Shown here: one piece after another, positions 43,257 to 51,939 of the stretch
Layout of the letters: the number at the start of each line of letters is the position of its first letter
Position numbering within the stretch: position 1 is the stretch's first letter
Source: Planococcus circulans
GTDB taxonomy: Bacteria > Bacillota > Bacilli > Bacillales_A > Planococcaceae
Length of the DNA: 64,000 bases
NCBI RefSeq assembly: GCF_020023385.1
Contig: NZ_JAIQCL010000010.1
Span: 56,046 to 120,045 of the forward strand
Direction: 5' to 3'
Translations under genes and position numbers: made by a program
The notes under the pieces: generated by a model
Seen by the model: only the letters and a program-made list of their open reading frames with translations
Databases searched by the model: none
What the model was told of the DNA's origin: nothing

Positions 43257-43300
43257 AAAGACCCCACCAAAACTTAGTGAAAAGTTTGGATGGGGTCTTT
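43257..43300 (+). terminator. Terminator of yjdM
   Basis: AAAGACCCCA (43257-43266) pairs with TGGGGTCTTT (43291-43300), with inner pairing of AACTT and AAGTT. Confidence 0.7.
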
Positions 43301-43385
43301 CCATTTATCCTGACTGGCTCAATTTGAAACGTGGATGTATAGTTCTTCTTTCAACAGATGAAAGAAGAAGCAATCAACTATTGGA

Positions 43386-44093
43386 TTAAACGCCGCGTTT
43401 ATTGCCCCAAACGAGGGTGTGCAATTGCGGCAACACTTTCGCATCGTTCATAATCGGCGAGCGCACATGGTACTCGATCAATTGTTCGTACCGCTGCAGC
43501 AAATCAGTGACCAATTGTGCATCATCCGTTGTCGCGGTGTCTTCGTTGCCGGTCTGCAGGAAGAATGGGACAGCTGGATAACGTTGATGGAGACTTTCTG
43601 CATAGGCGAAATCATTCTGGTCGAAAATAACGACTTTCAGGCTGACATTGGCATTTTGCAGATTCTCTATATAGAAATCAAGCTTCGAGAAATCCGTCTC
43701 CATGCCAGAGCTGGGTGGCTTCGGCGATAAAGTAATGTCGTCGATGTCGATCAGCCAATCCTGCCAAATGGACGCTTGTGTTTCAACAGCAACTTTCCAG
43801 CCCTGCTCGTGGCACAGCTCGACCAATTCACCGATGCCTTTATGGAGAGCGGGATTGCCGCCGGAGATGGTGACGTGGGAAAACGCCTCGCCGCCGATTT
43901 GGATCAATTCTTCGACAATTTCTGCGGGCTGTTTGGAGATGCTGGTGCCTGTCCCGTCCCAGGTGAATTTCGAATCACACCAGGAACAGGAATAATCGCA
44001 TCCGGCAGTGCGCACGAACATGGTTTTTTGGCCCATGACCATGCCTTCTCCTTGAATAGTGGGACCGAAGATTTCCATTACGGGAATTTTCAT
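43386..44093 (-). CDS. queE: 7-carboxy-7-deazaguanine synthase QueE
   Basis: QueE is a radical SAM enzyme that contracts carboxytetrahydropterin to 7-carboxy-7-deazaguanine in queuosine synthesis. The protein of about 235 residues has EIFGPTIQGEG and the cluster motif AGCDYSCSWCD. The open frame runs to 44213, but ribosome site AAGGGGG in the end of queD and the family N terminus fix the start at 44093 or 44096. It is the last gene of queCDE; queF does not follow. Confidence 0.95.
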   Translation of the reverse strand: MKIPVMEIFGPTIQGEGMVMGQKTMFVRTAGCDYSCSWCDSKFTWDGTGTSISKQPAEIVEELIQIGGEAFSHVTISGGNPALHKGIGELVELCHEQGWKVAVETQASIWQDWLIDIDDITLSPKPPSSGMETDFSKLDFYIENLQNANVSLKVVIFDQNDFAYAESLHQRYPAVPFFLQTGNEDTATTDDAQLVTDLLQRYEQLIEYHVRSPIMNDAKVLPQLHTLVWGNKRGV

Positions 44094-44512
44094 CATAAGT
44101 CCCCCTTGCGCGGACGGTAGACCACATAGCTTGTCGGTGTTTCGCGAACGATGACCTGCAGGCAATTTGGCTGATTGCTTCTCGTTTTCAATACTTCTTG
44201 GATCGACAGCCAAACCTGTTGGGCAAGAAGCTCCGTGGTCGGAAATTTAGTCCTGAACTCCGGATGGTCGTTCAGGACACTATGGTCGTATTTCTTATGG
44301 ATCAATTCTTTCACTAATTTGAAATCAATCAGGAATCCGGTCGCATCGAGCTCATTTCCGGCAATGGTGATGTTGAGATGGTAGGTGTGGCCGTGCATCA
44401 TCCGGCATTTTCCGGCATCCTCGCTTGGAATAAAGTGAGCTGCAGAAAAATGCAGGTCTTTATTGAGCTCGAATTGGTAATCATGGCTGGCTTGTGGATA
44501 AAATTGCTGCAT
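44093..44512 (-). CDS. queD: 6-carboxytetrahydropterin synthase QueD
   Basis: QueD converts dihydroneopterin triphosphate to 6-carboxytetrahydropterin. The 139 residues show the zinc-site histidines FSAAHFI and MMHGHTYHL, the catalytic Cys in AGKCRMMHGH and the TTELLAQQVW segment. Its ATG overlaps the queC stop (TGATG) and its stop overlaps the queE start, so the three genes are translationally coupled. Confidence 0.95.
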   Translation of the reverse strand: MQQFYPQASHDYQFELNKDLHFSAAHFIPSEDAGKCRMMHGHTYHLNITIAGNELDATGFLIDFKLVKELIHKKYDHSVLNDHPEFRTKFPTTELLAQQVWLSIQEVLKTRSNQPNCLQVIVRETPTSYVVYRPRKGDL

Positions 44513-45177
44513 CACTTAACAGCACCTGCCATTTTTTTCGTTTGGTAGCGGGCTAGTCCTTCATTGCGTAAGATGCAGGCGGGACATTCACCGCATCCAG
44601 TACTCGGAATGCCATTATAGCAAGTCAAGGTTTTTTCCTGGACGAAATCGAGGGCATCCAAGGTATCAGAAAGCTCCCAAACATCGGACTTGTCCAGCCA
44701 CATCAACGGCGTGTGGATGATGAATTGCTTATCCATCGCCAAGTTCAAAGTAACATTCAATGACCGGATAAAGGTGTCGCGGCAATCGGGATAGCCACTG
44801 AAATCCGTTTGGCTGACACCGGTGATCAAATGCCGCGAACCGATGGCATCTGCATAAACGGCCGCAAAAGACAGAAACAGATGATTTCTGCCAGGCACAA
44901 ACGTGGAAGGCAATTCGCCTTCTTCTGCTGTGACTTCGATGTCATTGCGCGTTAAAGCGTTAGCGGATAATTGATTGATCAAAGTCATATCCAATACTTT
45001 GAAGGAAACGCCAAGTTCGTCAGCGATTTTCCGGGCACATTCGATTTCAGCTAAATGGCGCTGGCCATAATCGAACGTTACGGTTGCAACTTCCTTGAAG
45101 TTCTTGATTGCCCAAAACAGGCAAGTGGTACTGTCTTGGCCGCCACTGAAGACGACAACTGCTTTTTCATTTTTCAT
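44512..45177 (-). CDS. queC: 7-cyano-7-deazaguanine synthase QueC
   Basis: QueC is an ATP-dependent amidotransferase-like enzyme that turns CDG into preQ0. The 221 residues have the PP-loop [16 protein letters not shown] and a C-terminal zinc site ([19 protein letters not shown]). AAGGAG 8 nt before ATG 45177 supports that start over GTG 45186. A preQ1 riboswitch covers this ribosome site. Confidence 0.96.
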   Translation of the reverse strand: MKNEKAVVVFSGGQDSTTCLFWAIKNFKEVATVTFDYGQRHLAEIECARKIADELGVSFKVLDMTLINQLSANALTRNDIEVTAEEGELPSTFVPGRNHLFLSFAAVYADAIGSRHLITGVSQTDFSGYPDCRDTFIRSLNVTLNLAMDKQFIIHTPLMWLDKSDVWELSDTLDALDFVQEKTLTCYNGIPSTGCGECPACILRNEGLARYQTKKMAGAVK

Positions 45178-45186
45178 CTGAAACAC

Positions 45187-45222
45187 TCCTTAGTTTTTTA
45201 GAGAGGGAGTTTGCGAACCTCT
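45187..45222 (-). promoter_or_regulatory. preQ1 class I riboswitch of queCDE
   Basis: On the minus strand AGAGGTTC, a short loop, CCCTCT and then CTAAAAAACTAAGGAG reproduce the preQ1-I aptamer (hairpin P1 plus A-rich strand and pseudoknot). The 3' end of the aptamer is the queC ribosome site itself, so control should be at translation. Confidence 0.93.
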
Positions 45223-45368
45223 TTTAGCGAACAGCATTAATGATAACATATTGGACCGTAAAGGGAGCACTTGGCTTCCGCAAGACTGAAGAACCAGGGC
45301 ACCGAGCAACGGGCATTCTGTAATCTTTCTACGACAAAAGCGTCTAATCTGCAACGGGAGGTGTGGAG

Positions 45369-45776
45369 ATGAAAAAAATCCTGGCAGTACTGGTATCGAT
45401 GTTGCTGTTGATGGGAGTTGCATGCGACCGGAAATCCTTTGATGAAGCGGACATTATTGAAAACACACATGGAGATGTGACAAATGGAGATCGCTTATAC
45501 CAGTTCTATGAAAATACGGTAAGTGGAGAAGAGGATGCGGTTAGGGTGATTACCTACACAACAGAAGGGGATCCGATCTATCAGGATCTGACATACAATG
45601 GCAATGAGATTGAATCAGTGGAGGATTCCAGAGAAGACGAATTCGGTTCAGGAGAAGTAATAACCAGACAATGCAATTCAATCATCCTATTAACTTCTGA
45701 AACGGAACTGGTTTATGTGCTGGAAGGCTGTGATCCTGAAGATGGAATGAATACCATCTTAATGAAAACGGAATAA
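45369..45776 (+). CDS. DUF4362 family lipoprotein
   Basis: This is a predicted lipoprotein of about 135 residues: KKILAVLVSMLLLMGVAC with the lipobox MGVAC (Cys near 17). The mature part matches the DUF4362 pattern (ENTHGDVTNGDRLYQFYENT, IRVITYTTEGDPIYQDLTYNG-like segment). It is acidic and has two more cysteines that could pair outside the cell. GGGAGGTG upstream favours ATG 45369 over GTG 45363. It is divergent from queCDE. Function is unknown. Confidence 0.85.
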   Translation: MKKILAVLVSMLLLMGVACDRKSFDEADIIENTHGDVTNGDRLYQFYENTVSGEEDAVRVITYTTEGDPIYQDLTYNGNEIESVEDSREDEFGSGEVITRQCNSIILLTSETELVYVLEGCDPEDGMNTILMKTE

Positions 45777-45868
45777 ATTGTTTTATTCTCCAGACATCTC
45801 CAGTTTTTTTGATGAGTACTATTTGGAGATAAGGGTATATTTGATAATAACGGAAGGGGAGATGTCAG

Positions 45869-46810
45869 ATGAAAGCGATAGTCATCGATAATTACGGAGG
45901 CAGTGAACAATTGAAAGAACGGGAAGTGGAAAAGCCGACCATCAATGAAAATCAGGTGCTGGTTGAAATCCACGCGACTTCCATAAACCCGATCGACTGG
46001 AAATTGCGTGAAGGCTACCTGAAAGAGATGCTGCCATGGGAATTCCCGATTATTTTAGGATGGGATGCAGCAGGGGTCATTGCCGAAGTCGGCGCCAAGG
46101 TGAAGAACTTCAGTGTAGGAGACCGGGTCTTTACAAGACCGGCTACAACACGGCAAGGAACGTATGCTGAATTTGTTCCGGTTGAAGAAAACCTGCTTGC
46201 CCATATGCCGGAGAGCATGTCTTACGAAGAAGGCGCAGCAATTCCACTGACTGGGTTGACTGCTTATCAATGCCTTGTTGACTTTGCAGAATTGAAAAAA
46301 GGCGACAAAGTGTTGATTCACGCCGGAGCAGGTGGAGTCGGCAGTATGGCCATACAGATTGCGAACAGCATTGGAGCTTATGTAGCAACCACGGCGAGCG
46401 ATAAAAATGATGAACTGGTGAAATCTCTCGGAGCCAACCGGGTCATCAATTACCGGGAAGAGGAATTCAGCGAATTGCTGGAGGATTTTGATGCGGTATT
46501 GGATACCATGGGTGGAGAAATTCTGGAAAAAAGTTTTAAAGTCCTGAAAAAAGGCGGGAAATTGATTTCGATTGCCGGTCAGCCTTCTGCTGAAAAGGCT
46601 GAAGAGCATGGCGTGACGGCCAGTGATTTTTGGCTCGAGCCCAGCGGTGAACAATTGCAAAAGCTGGCTAATCTCTATGTATCAGGTGAATTTAAGCCTT
46701 CAATCGGCCATGTTTTTGATTTTACCGAACAGGGGTTGAAAGATGCCCACGAACTAAGTGAATCCCATCATGCACGTGGAAAAATCGTCATTAAAGTAAA
46801 ATCTTCCTGA
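45869..46810 (+). CDS. NADP-dependent oxidoreductase, quinone-reductase type MDR
   Basis: This is a zinc-free medium-chain dehydrogenase/reductase of 313 residues. It has an N-terminal GroES-like domain (HATSINPIDWKLREGYL, GWDAAGVIAEVG) and a Rossmann domain with GAGGVGSMAIQIA near residue 152, followed by ATTASDKN that fits NADPH binding. It probably reduces quinones or enones. AGGGGAG precedes the ATG. Substrate is not visible. Confidence 0.9.
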   Translation: MKAIVIDNYGGSEQLKEREVEKPTINENQVLVEIHATSINPIDWKLREGYLKEMLPWEFPIILGWDAAGVIAEVGAKVKNFSVGDRVFTRPATTRQGTYAEFVPVEENLLAHMPESMSYEEGAAIPLTGLTAYQCLVDFAELKKGDKVLIHAGAGGVGSMAIQIANSIGAYVATTASDKNDELVKSLGANRVINYREEEFSELLEDFDAVLDTMGGEILEKSFKVLKKGGKLISIAGQPSAEKAEEHGVTASDFWLEPSGEQLQKLANLYVSGEFKPSIGHVFDFTEQGLKDAHELSESHHARGKIVIKVKSS

Positions 46811-46817
46811 TATGTAA

Positions 46818-46847
46818 AAAAGCCTTTCACGAATGTGAAGGGCTTTT
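46818..46847. terminator. Convergent terminator
   Basis: AAAAGCCTTTCAC (46818-46830) pairs with GTGAAGGGCTTTT (46835-46847). It serves the oxidoreductase gene (plus) and the UspA gene (minus). Confidence 0.85.
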
Positions 46848-46858
46848 GTTTAGTTGGT

Positions 46859-47365
46859 TTAGAAATTTTCAGGTTTGCCTGATTTGTCTTCAGAATAATA
46901 TTCTTTCGGTGCATCGTTCTGAGCTTCTTCAGTACGTACCACCAACACATCACATTTTGCGGAACGGACGATGTGCTCGGAAACACTGCCGATCAAGAAA
47001 CGTTCAACAGCATTCAATCCAGTAGCACCACAGATAATAAGGTCAGCTTCCACTTTTTGAGCTAAATCTCTTGAAATCATCGTTTTTGGAGAACCGTAAT
47101 CGACTACGATGTTCACTTTTTCAACACCGCCGGCTAAAGCTTCTTTTTTGTATTCATCCAATAAATCTTCTGCGAATTTCTGAGCGCGGTCAGCAATGGA
47201 GCGATCATAAGCTTCGATTGCTGCAAATGAACGGGTATCGATTACATTTACCAAGTTTAATGTTGCGTTGTTCCGTTGGGCAATGCCGACTGATTTTTTG
47301 AATGCCCATTCTGCTTCTTTTGATCCATCTACTGCAACAAGAATTTGACTGTACTTTAATGTCAT
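46859..47365 (-). CDS. Universal stress protein (UspA family)
   Basis: This is a second UspA protein, 168 residues: ILVAVDGSKEAEWAFKKSV, the nucleotide loop LIICGATGLNAVERFLIGSVSEHIVRSAKCDVLVVRT, and a polar tail of about 20 residues beyond the usual end. AGGAGG precedes the ATG. The tail (EEAQNDAPKEYYSEDKSGK) looks disordered. It is divergent from ald. Confidence 0.93.
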   Translation of the reverse strand: MTLKYSQILVAVDGSKEAEWAFKKSVGIAQRNNATLNLVNVIDTRSFAAIEAYDRSIADRAQKFAEDLLDEYKKEALAGGVEKVNIVVDYGSPKTMISRDLAQKVEADLIICGATGLNAVERFLIGSVSEHIVRSAKCDVLVVRTEEAQNDAPKEYYSEDKSGKPENF

Positions 47366-47617
47366 CTTAAATTCCTCCTTTTGTCTCTCACTGTAACCAT
47401 TCGCTATAAGTTTTGAAGTTCCTGCTGAATTGAAGTTAATTTCAAGAATTTTTTGTCTAATTAATGGCGACTATTCTCCCGTCAAACTAGACTGAGAAGA
47501 GGAGAAAAGTATGAAATGAGGGCAGAAACTAGTCCAGTCTGTTAAAATGATAGTAATTTCAGAAAACTTCAATTCCCAGAACATGATTCCAACCAACACA
47601 AAATGGAGGGTTTCGAG

Positions 47618-48733
47618 ATGCGAATTGGTATACCGACAGAAGTGAAAAACAACGAAAACCGAATAGCGATGACTCCAGCTGGAGTGGTCAACTTAAAGCT
47701 TTATGGACATGAGGTATTTATACAATCGGGAGCCGGGCTGGGTTCAGGATTTACAGATGAAGATTTCAGTGCTGCTGGAGCAGTCATCGTTGAGTCCGCC
47801 GATGAGGCGTGGGCGCAGGAAATGGTCATGAAGGTCAAAGAACCCGAAGCAGATGAATATCGTTACTTCCGGGAAGGGCTGATCCTGTTCACCTATCTGC
47901 ATTTAGCTCCTGAAAAGGAATTGACGCAGGCGCTGTTGGATGCGAAAGTGACAGGAATCGCATACGAAACTGTGCAATTGCCTAATAGTTCCTTGCCACT
48001 CCTGACGCCAATGAGCGAAGTGGCCGGTCGGATGTCGACACAGATCGGAGCCCAATTCCTTGAGAAGATACACGGTGGAGCAGGGGTTCTGCTTGGTGGA
48101 ATTCCAGGGGTCGGACGCGGAAATGTGACCATTATCGGAGCTGGAGTGGCGGGCACCAATGCTGCAAAAGTGGCAATTGGCATGGGTGCCAATGTGACGA
48201 TTCTGGATTTGAATCCGGATCGGCTGCGCCAATTGGATGACCAGTTCGGGCAGGATGTCCAAACGTTGATGTCCAATCCCTTGAATATCGCAGAATCTGT
48301 AAAGAATGCGGATCTGGTCATTGGAGCGGTTTTAATTCCCGGAGCTAAAGCACCGAAGTTGGTGACGGAAGACATGATCAAATCCATGAAGCCGGGCTCT
48401 GTCGTAGTGGATATCGCGATTGACCAAGGCGGGATTTTTGAAACCAGCGACCGCATCACGACGCATGATGAGCCGACATACGTGAAGCATGGAGTTGTCC
48501 ATTACGCCGTAGCGAATATGCCGGGAGCGGTTCCGCGGACATCCACTATCGGTTTGACGAATGTGACTGTGCCTTATGCCGTGCAGATTGCCAATAAAGG
48601 ATTTGCACAGGCAGTCCTTGCCAATGAAGCTTTGAAAAAAGGAGTCAATACCTTAAGCGGCCATGTCACCTATCAGGCAGTGGCCGTCGACCAGGGACTG
48701 GAATACAAATCAGTCGACGACATATTGGGCTGA
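47618..48733 (+). CDS. ald: Alanine dehydrogenase
   Basis: Ald oxidatively deaminates L-alanine to pyruvate with NAD+. The 371 residues show [18 protein letters not shown] at the N terminus (Arg15 substrate contact), MVMKVKEP, the [11 protein letters not shown]is, the Rossmann loop [15 protein letters not shown] near residue 173, and [17 protein letters not shown] at 47605-47610 supports ATG 47618 over 47603. It has a terminator shared with the peptidase gene on the other strand. Confidence 0.96.
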   Translation: MRIGIPTEVKNNENRIAMTPAGVVNLKLYGHEVFIQSGAGLGSGFTDEDFSAAGAVIVESADEAWAQEMVMKVKEPEADEYRYFREGLILFTYLHLAPEKELTQALLDAKVTGIAYETVQLPNSSLPLLTPMSEVAGRMSTQIGAQFLEKIHGGAGVLLGGIPGVGRGNVTIIGAGVAGTNAAKVAIGMGANVTILDLNPDRLRQLDDQFGQDVQTLMSNPLNIAESVKNADLVIGAVLIPGAKAPKLVTEDMIKSMKPGSVVVDIAIDQGGIFETSDRITTHDEPTYVKHGVVHYAVANMPGAVPRTSTIGLTNVTVPYAVQIANKGFAQAVLANEALKKGVNTLSGHVTYQAVAVDQGLEYKSVDDILG

Positions 48734-48740
48734 TAAACAA

Positions 48741-48774
48741 AAAAGCGGCATCGGAAAAATCCGATGCCGCTTTT
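48741..48774. terminator. Convergent terminator of ald and the peptidase gene
   Basis: AAAAGCGGCATCGGA (48741-48755) pairs with TCCGATGCCGCTTTT (48760-48774), a 15-bp perfect stem. Confidence 0.92.
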
Positions 48775-48778
48775 GCTA

Positions 48779-49876
48779 TTAATTGTTGATGATCTGAAGT
48801 TCTTTCGGGAACTTCGTCAAAACTTCATAGCCGTTGTCAGTTACTGCTACGTCATCCTCGATGCGGACGCCGACTTTTCCGGGAACATAAATGCCGGGCT
48901 CCAAAGTGAAGACCATTCCTTTTTCCATCTTCATCGGATTGGCGCCATGGATTGAAGGGAACTCATGCACGGAAATACCGAGACCATGACCTAGGCGGTG
49001 TGTGAAGTACTCGCCATATCCTGCATCGGCAATGACTTTGCGTGAAATCTGATCGAGTTCAGCTGCCGTAACGCCCGGCTTGACTGCTTCGAGTGCTGCC
49101 GTTTCAGCCTGTAAGACGATATCGTAGACGGCTTTCTGTTCTTCGCCGGGTTCGCCGAGCGCCAATGTGCGGGTGATGTCTGAGCAATAGCCCTTATGGA
49201 CAACGCCGAGGTCGAATAAAACCAAATCGCCATTCTGCAATTTGCGGTCCCCGGTTTTGCCATGCGGTGAGGCAGCTTTATCTCCTGTCAACACGGTCGT
49301 ATCGAACGACATATGGGTGACGCCGCGTTTTTTCAAGGCCAATTCGATTTCCGTCATCACTTCAATTTCCGTGATGCCTTCTTTGATTGTTTTGGCCGCA
49401 ACTTCAATGGCGTAATCAGCCAATGCCGCCGCTTCACGCAAAATCTCCAATTCGGCATCGTCCTTGATGACGCGCATCGCATTCAGCTGATCATCCAACT
49501 GGACAATTTTCAGTGAGCTGAACAATGATAGGATGGCGTCGTAACGGTCCACCGTCATATGCGCTTTTTCGATTGCCATGGTGCTCAATTCAATTCCGCG
49601 GGACTGGGCAGTGTTGTATAAGATCTCCATGGAATTTTGCGTGTCTTCATGGCCGACGATTTCGCCGGTCCATCCGGCATTCTTCGCATCCGGCATTTCC
49701 ATTTTCGGACAGATCAGGAACGGCTCAGCTTCAGCGAAAACCATGACACCCAACAGGCGCTCATGCGGATTGCTCTGGAAACCGCTCACGTAAAAGACGT
49801 TAAAGGGATCTGTGATGAACGCTGCATCAATCGATTGTTCCTTTAAATAATTCTGTAATTGCTTGATTTTGGTCAT
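48779..49876 (-). CDS. M24 family Xaa-Pro peptidase
   Basis: This is a cytoplasmic proline-specific peptidase of about 365 residues. The N-terminal creatinase-like domain (AFITDPFNVFYVSGFQSNP) is followed by the pita-bread domain whose metal ligands are visible: DLGVVHKGYCSDITRT (two Asp), HRLGHGLGISVHEFP (His) and two Glu in VFTLEPGIYVPGKVGVRIEDD. AGGAGG before ATG 49876 rules out the longer frame to 49909. It is an Xaa-Pro dipeptidase or aminopeptidase. Confidence 0.93.
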   Translation of the reverse strand: MTKIKQLQNYLKEQSIDAAFITDPFNVFYVSGFQSNPHERLLGVMVFAEAEPFLICPKMEMPDAKNAGWTGEIVGHEDTQNSMEILYNTAQSRGIELSTMAIEKAHMTVDRYDAILSLFSSLKIVQLDDQLNAMRVIKDDAELEILREAAALADYAIEVAAKTIKEGITEIEVMTEIELALKKRGVTHMSFDTTVLTGDKAASPHGKTGDRKLQNGDLVLFDLGVVHKGYCSDITRTLALGEPGEEQKAVYDIVLQAETAALEAVKPGVTAAELDQISRKVIADAGYGEYFTHRLGHGLGISVHEFPSIHGANPMKMEKGMVFTLEPGIYVPGKVGVRIEDDVAVTDNGYEVLTKFPKELQIINN

Positions 49877-50135
49877 ATGTATTCCTCCTCTACATGTGTA
49901 GCATATCAAAAATCAGGGTATAAAACAGCTATGTGAGTTGAATTAGTAAGCTTCATCACTTCCAGTGGATAAAGGAAATTGCGCTGACACCGTCATTTCA
50001 TAGCTGAAGCATGTTTCTAACGGTATTCAGCCAAACTCTTGCCTGCAGTGATTTCTTCAAGCTTGCTATTATAGAGATAGGAAGGAATAATTCATTTTCT
50101 TCATCGATCGTTAAAAAAATCATTGGAGGGATTTC

Positions 50136-50816
50136 ATGCACATCTCGTATCACGGACATTCAATTGTAAAAATCAAAACTGGAGAACACACGATTCTCAT
50201 TGATCCGTTCATCAACGGCAACGAATTGACAGATTTAAAAGTTGCCGATGAAAAGCCTACTGCCATTCTATTGACACATGCCCATAACGACCATGTCGGT
50301 GACACGGTTGAATTGGCAAAGAGCAATAATGCACAAGTAGTGGCTCCGGTCGAACTTGCCAATTATTTGGGCAGCCAGGGATTGAATGCAACCGGTATGA
50401 ATCTGGGCGGGGCCCATGAATTCGATTTTGGTGTAGTGAAGTTCACAAAAGCTTTCCATAGTTCTTCTTATACGACTGAAGAAGACGAAGTGGTATATGG
50501 CGGCATGCCAGCAGGAATCCTCTTTAAAGCGGAAGGCAAAACGATTTACCATGCCGGTGACACTGAAGTCTTCGGTGACATGCAGCTCATCGGGGAACGC
50601 AACGATATCGATGTGGCATTTGTGCCAATCGGCGACTTTTTCACAATGGGACCGGAAGATGCGGCTTACGCGGTGGAATTATTGAAGCCGAAAGTGGTTG
50701 TGCCGATCCATTACAATACCTTCCCGCCGATCAAGCAGGATCCTGAGCATTTCAAATCAATGATTAAAGGCGCAGAAGTGAACATCCTGCAGCCAGGTGG
50801 CAGCATCGAATTATAA
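50136..50816 (+). CDS. ytkL: UPF0173 metal-dependent hydrolase YtkL
   Basis: This is a metallo-beta-lactamase-fold hydrolase of 226 residues. The metal motif is [11 protein letters not shown] near residue 48, with further ligands in [19 protein letters not shown] and VPIHYNTF. Substrate is unknown. TGGAGGG precedes the ATG. The gene is followed by a terminator and then the large repeat array. Confidence 0.93.
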   Translation: MHISYHGHSIVKIKTGEHTILIDPFINGNELTDLKVADEKPTAILLTHAHNDHVGDTVELAKSNNAQVVAPVELANYLGSQGLNATGMNLGGAHEFDFGVVKFTKAFHSSSYTTEEDEVVYGGMPAGILFKAEGKTIYHAGDTEVFGDMQLIGERNDIDVAFVPIGDFFTMGPEDAAYAVELLKPKVVVPIHYNTFPPIKQDPEHFKSMIKGAEVNILQPGGSIEL

Positions 50817-50823
50817 TAGGCAG

Positions 50824-50858
50824 AAAACCCGAAGAGTCGAGGCTTTTCGGGTTTTGTG
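50824..50858 (+). terminator. Terminator of ytkL
   Basis: AAAACCCGAA (50824-50833) pairs with TTCGGGTTTT (50846-50855). Confidence 0.85.
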
Positions 50859-50883
50859 TTTTCTAGAGTGAGTTTTTATTGTG

Positions 50884-51886
50884 CGTCTCCACATTTCTAG
50901 TTGTCCAGTTGCGACGGGCTGTTCCTCGGGACGTAAGCCACTCGGGCTGTGCGACTGAAAACACGCCGCTTCGCCAAAGTGGCTTACGCCTGTCGGACCA
51001 GAACGCCCGTCTCCACATTTCTAGTTGTCCAGTTGCGACGGGCTGTTCCTCGGGACGTAAGCCACTCTGGCTGTGCGACTGAAAAAACGCCGCTTCGCCA
51101 AAGTGGCTTACGCCTGTCGGACCAGAACGCCCGTCTCCACTTTTCGTCTTGTCCAGTTGCGGTGGCCAAGTCCTCGGGACATAAGTCAACTCGGCTGTGT
51201 GGCAAAGAGCGCCACTTCGCCGATTCGCCTTATGCCTGTCGGAACTGAACGGCCACCTCCACATTTCTACTTGTCCAGTTGCGACGGGCTGTTCCTCGGG
51301 ACGTAAGCCACTCTGGCTGTGCGACTGAAAAAACGCCGCTTCGCCAAAGTGGCTTACGCCTGTCGGACCAGAACGCCCGTCTCCACTTTTCGTATTGTCC
51401 AGTTGCGGTGGCCAATTCCTCGGGACATAAGTCAACTCGGCTGTGTGGCAAAGAGCGCCACTTCGCCGATTCGCCTTATGCCTGTCGGAACTGAACGGCC
51501 ACCTCCACATTTCTAATTGTCCAGTTGCGACGGGCTGTTCCTCGGGACGTAAGCCACTCTGTCTGTGCGTCTGAAGAAACGCCGCTTCGCCAGAGCGACT
51601 TACGCCTGTCGGACCAGACCGCCCGTCTCCACATTTCTAGTTGTCCAGTTGCGACGGGCTGGTCCTCGGGACGTAAGCCACTCTGACTGTGCGGCTGAAG
51701 AAACGCCGCTTCGCCAGAGCGTCTTACGCCTGTCGGACCAGAACGCCCGTCTCCACATTTCTAGTTGTCCAGTTGCGACGGGCTGGTCCTCGGGACGTAA
51801 GCCACTCGGACTGTGCGGCTGAAGAAACGCCGCTTCGCCAGAGCGTCTTACGCCTGTCGGACCAGAACGCCCGTCTCCACATTTCT
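50884..51886. repeat. Eight tandem 122-124-bp repeats with a conserved inverted-repeat core
   Basis: TTGTCCAGTTGCG marks each unit, beginning at 50901, 51025, 51149, 51271, 51395, 51517, 51641 and 51765; a truncated edge ends near 51886. Units 3 and 5 form a distinct 122-bp subtype. Each unit holds CGTAAG...CTTACG (or CATAAG...CTTATG), an inverted repeat around GCCGCTTCGCC or a relative. Long open frames on both strands are by-products of the repetition. The array fills the gap between the ytkL terminator and the ytoI promoter. Confidence 0.95.
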
Positions 51887-51902
51887 TGTAATTATGCTAC
51901 AC

Positions 51903-51908
51903 TATAAT
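51903..51908 (+). promoter_or_regulatory. -10 element of ytoI at the edge of the array
   Basis: TATAAT lies 32 bp before the ytoI ATG; the -35 region would fall on the last bases of the repeat array (CATTTC at 51880-51885), a poor match. Confidence 0.45.
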
Positions 51909-51939
51909 GTACAGGAACGTAGAAAGAATGGGTGAAATC

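Noticed and set aside
45833..45838. GGGTAT as a SigB -10 before the oxidoreductase gene
   Set aside because: No GTTTAA-like element lies 12-15 bp upstream.
50863..51510. A 215-residue open frame on the minus strand and others over the repeat array
   Set aside because: They are produced by reading through tandem repeats (124 plus 122 bp is a multiple of three). There is no ribosome site, frames occur on both strands, and the variation follows stem pairing, not codons.
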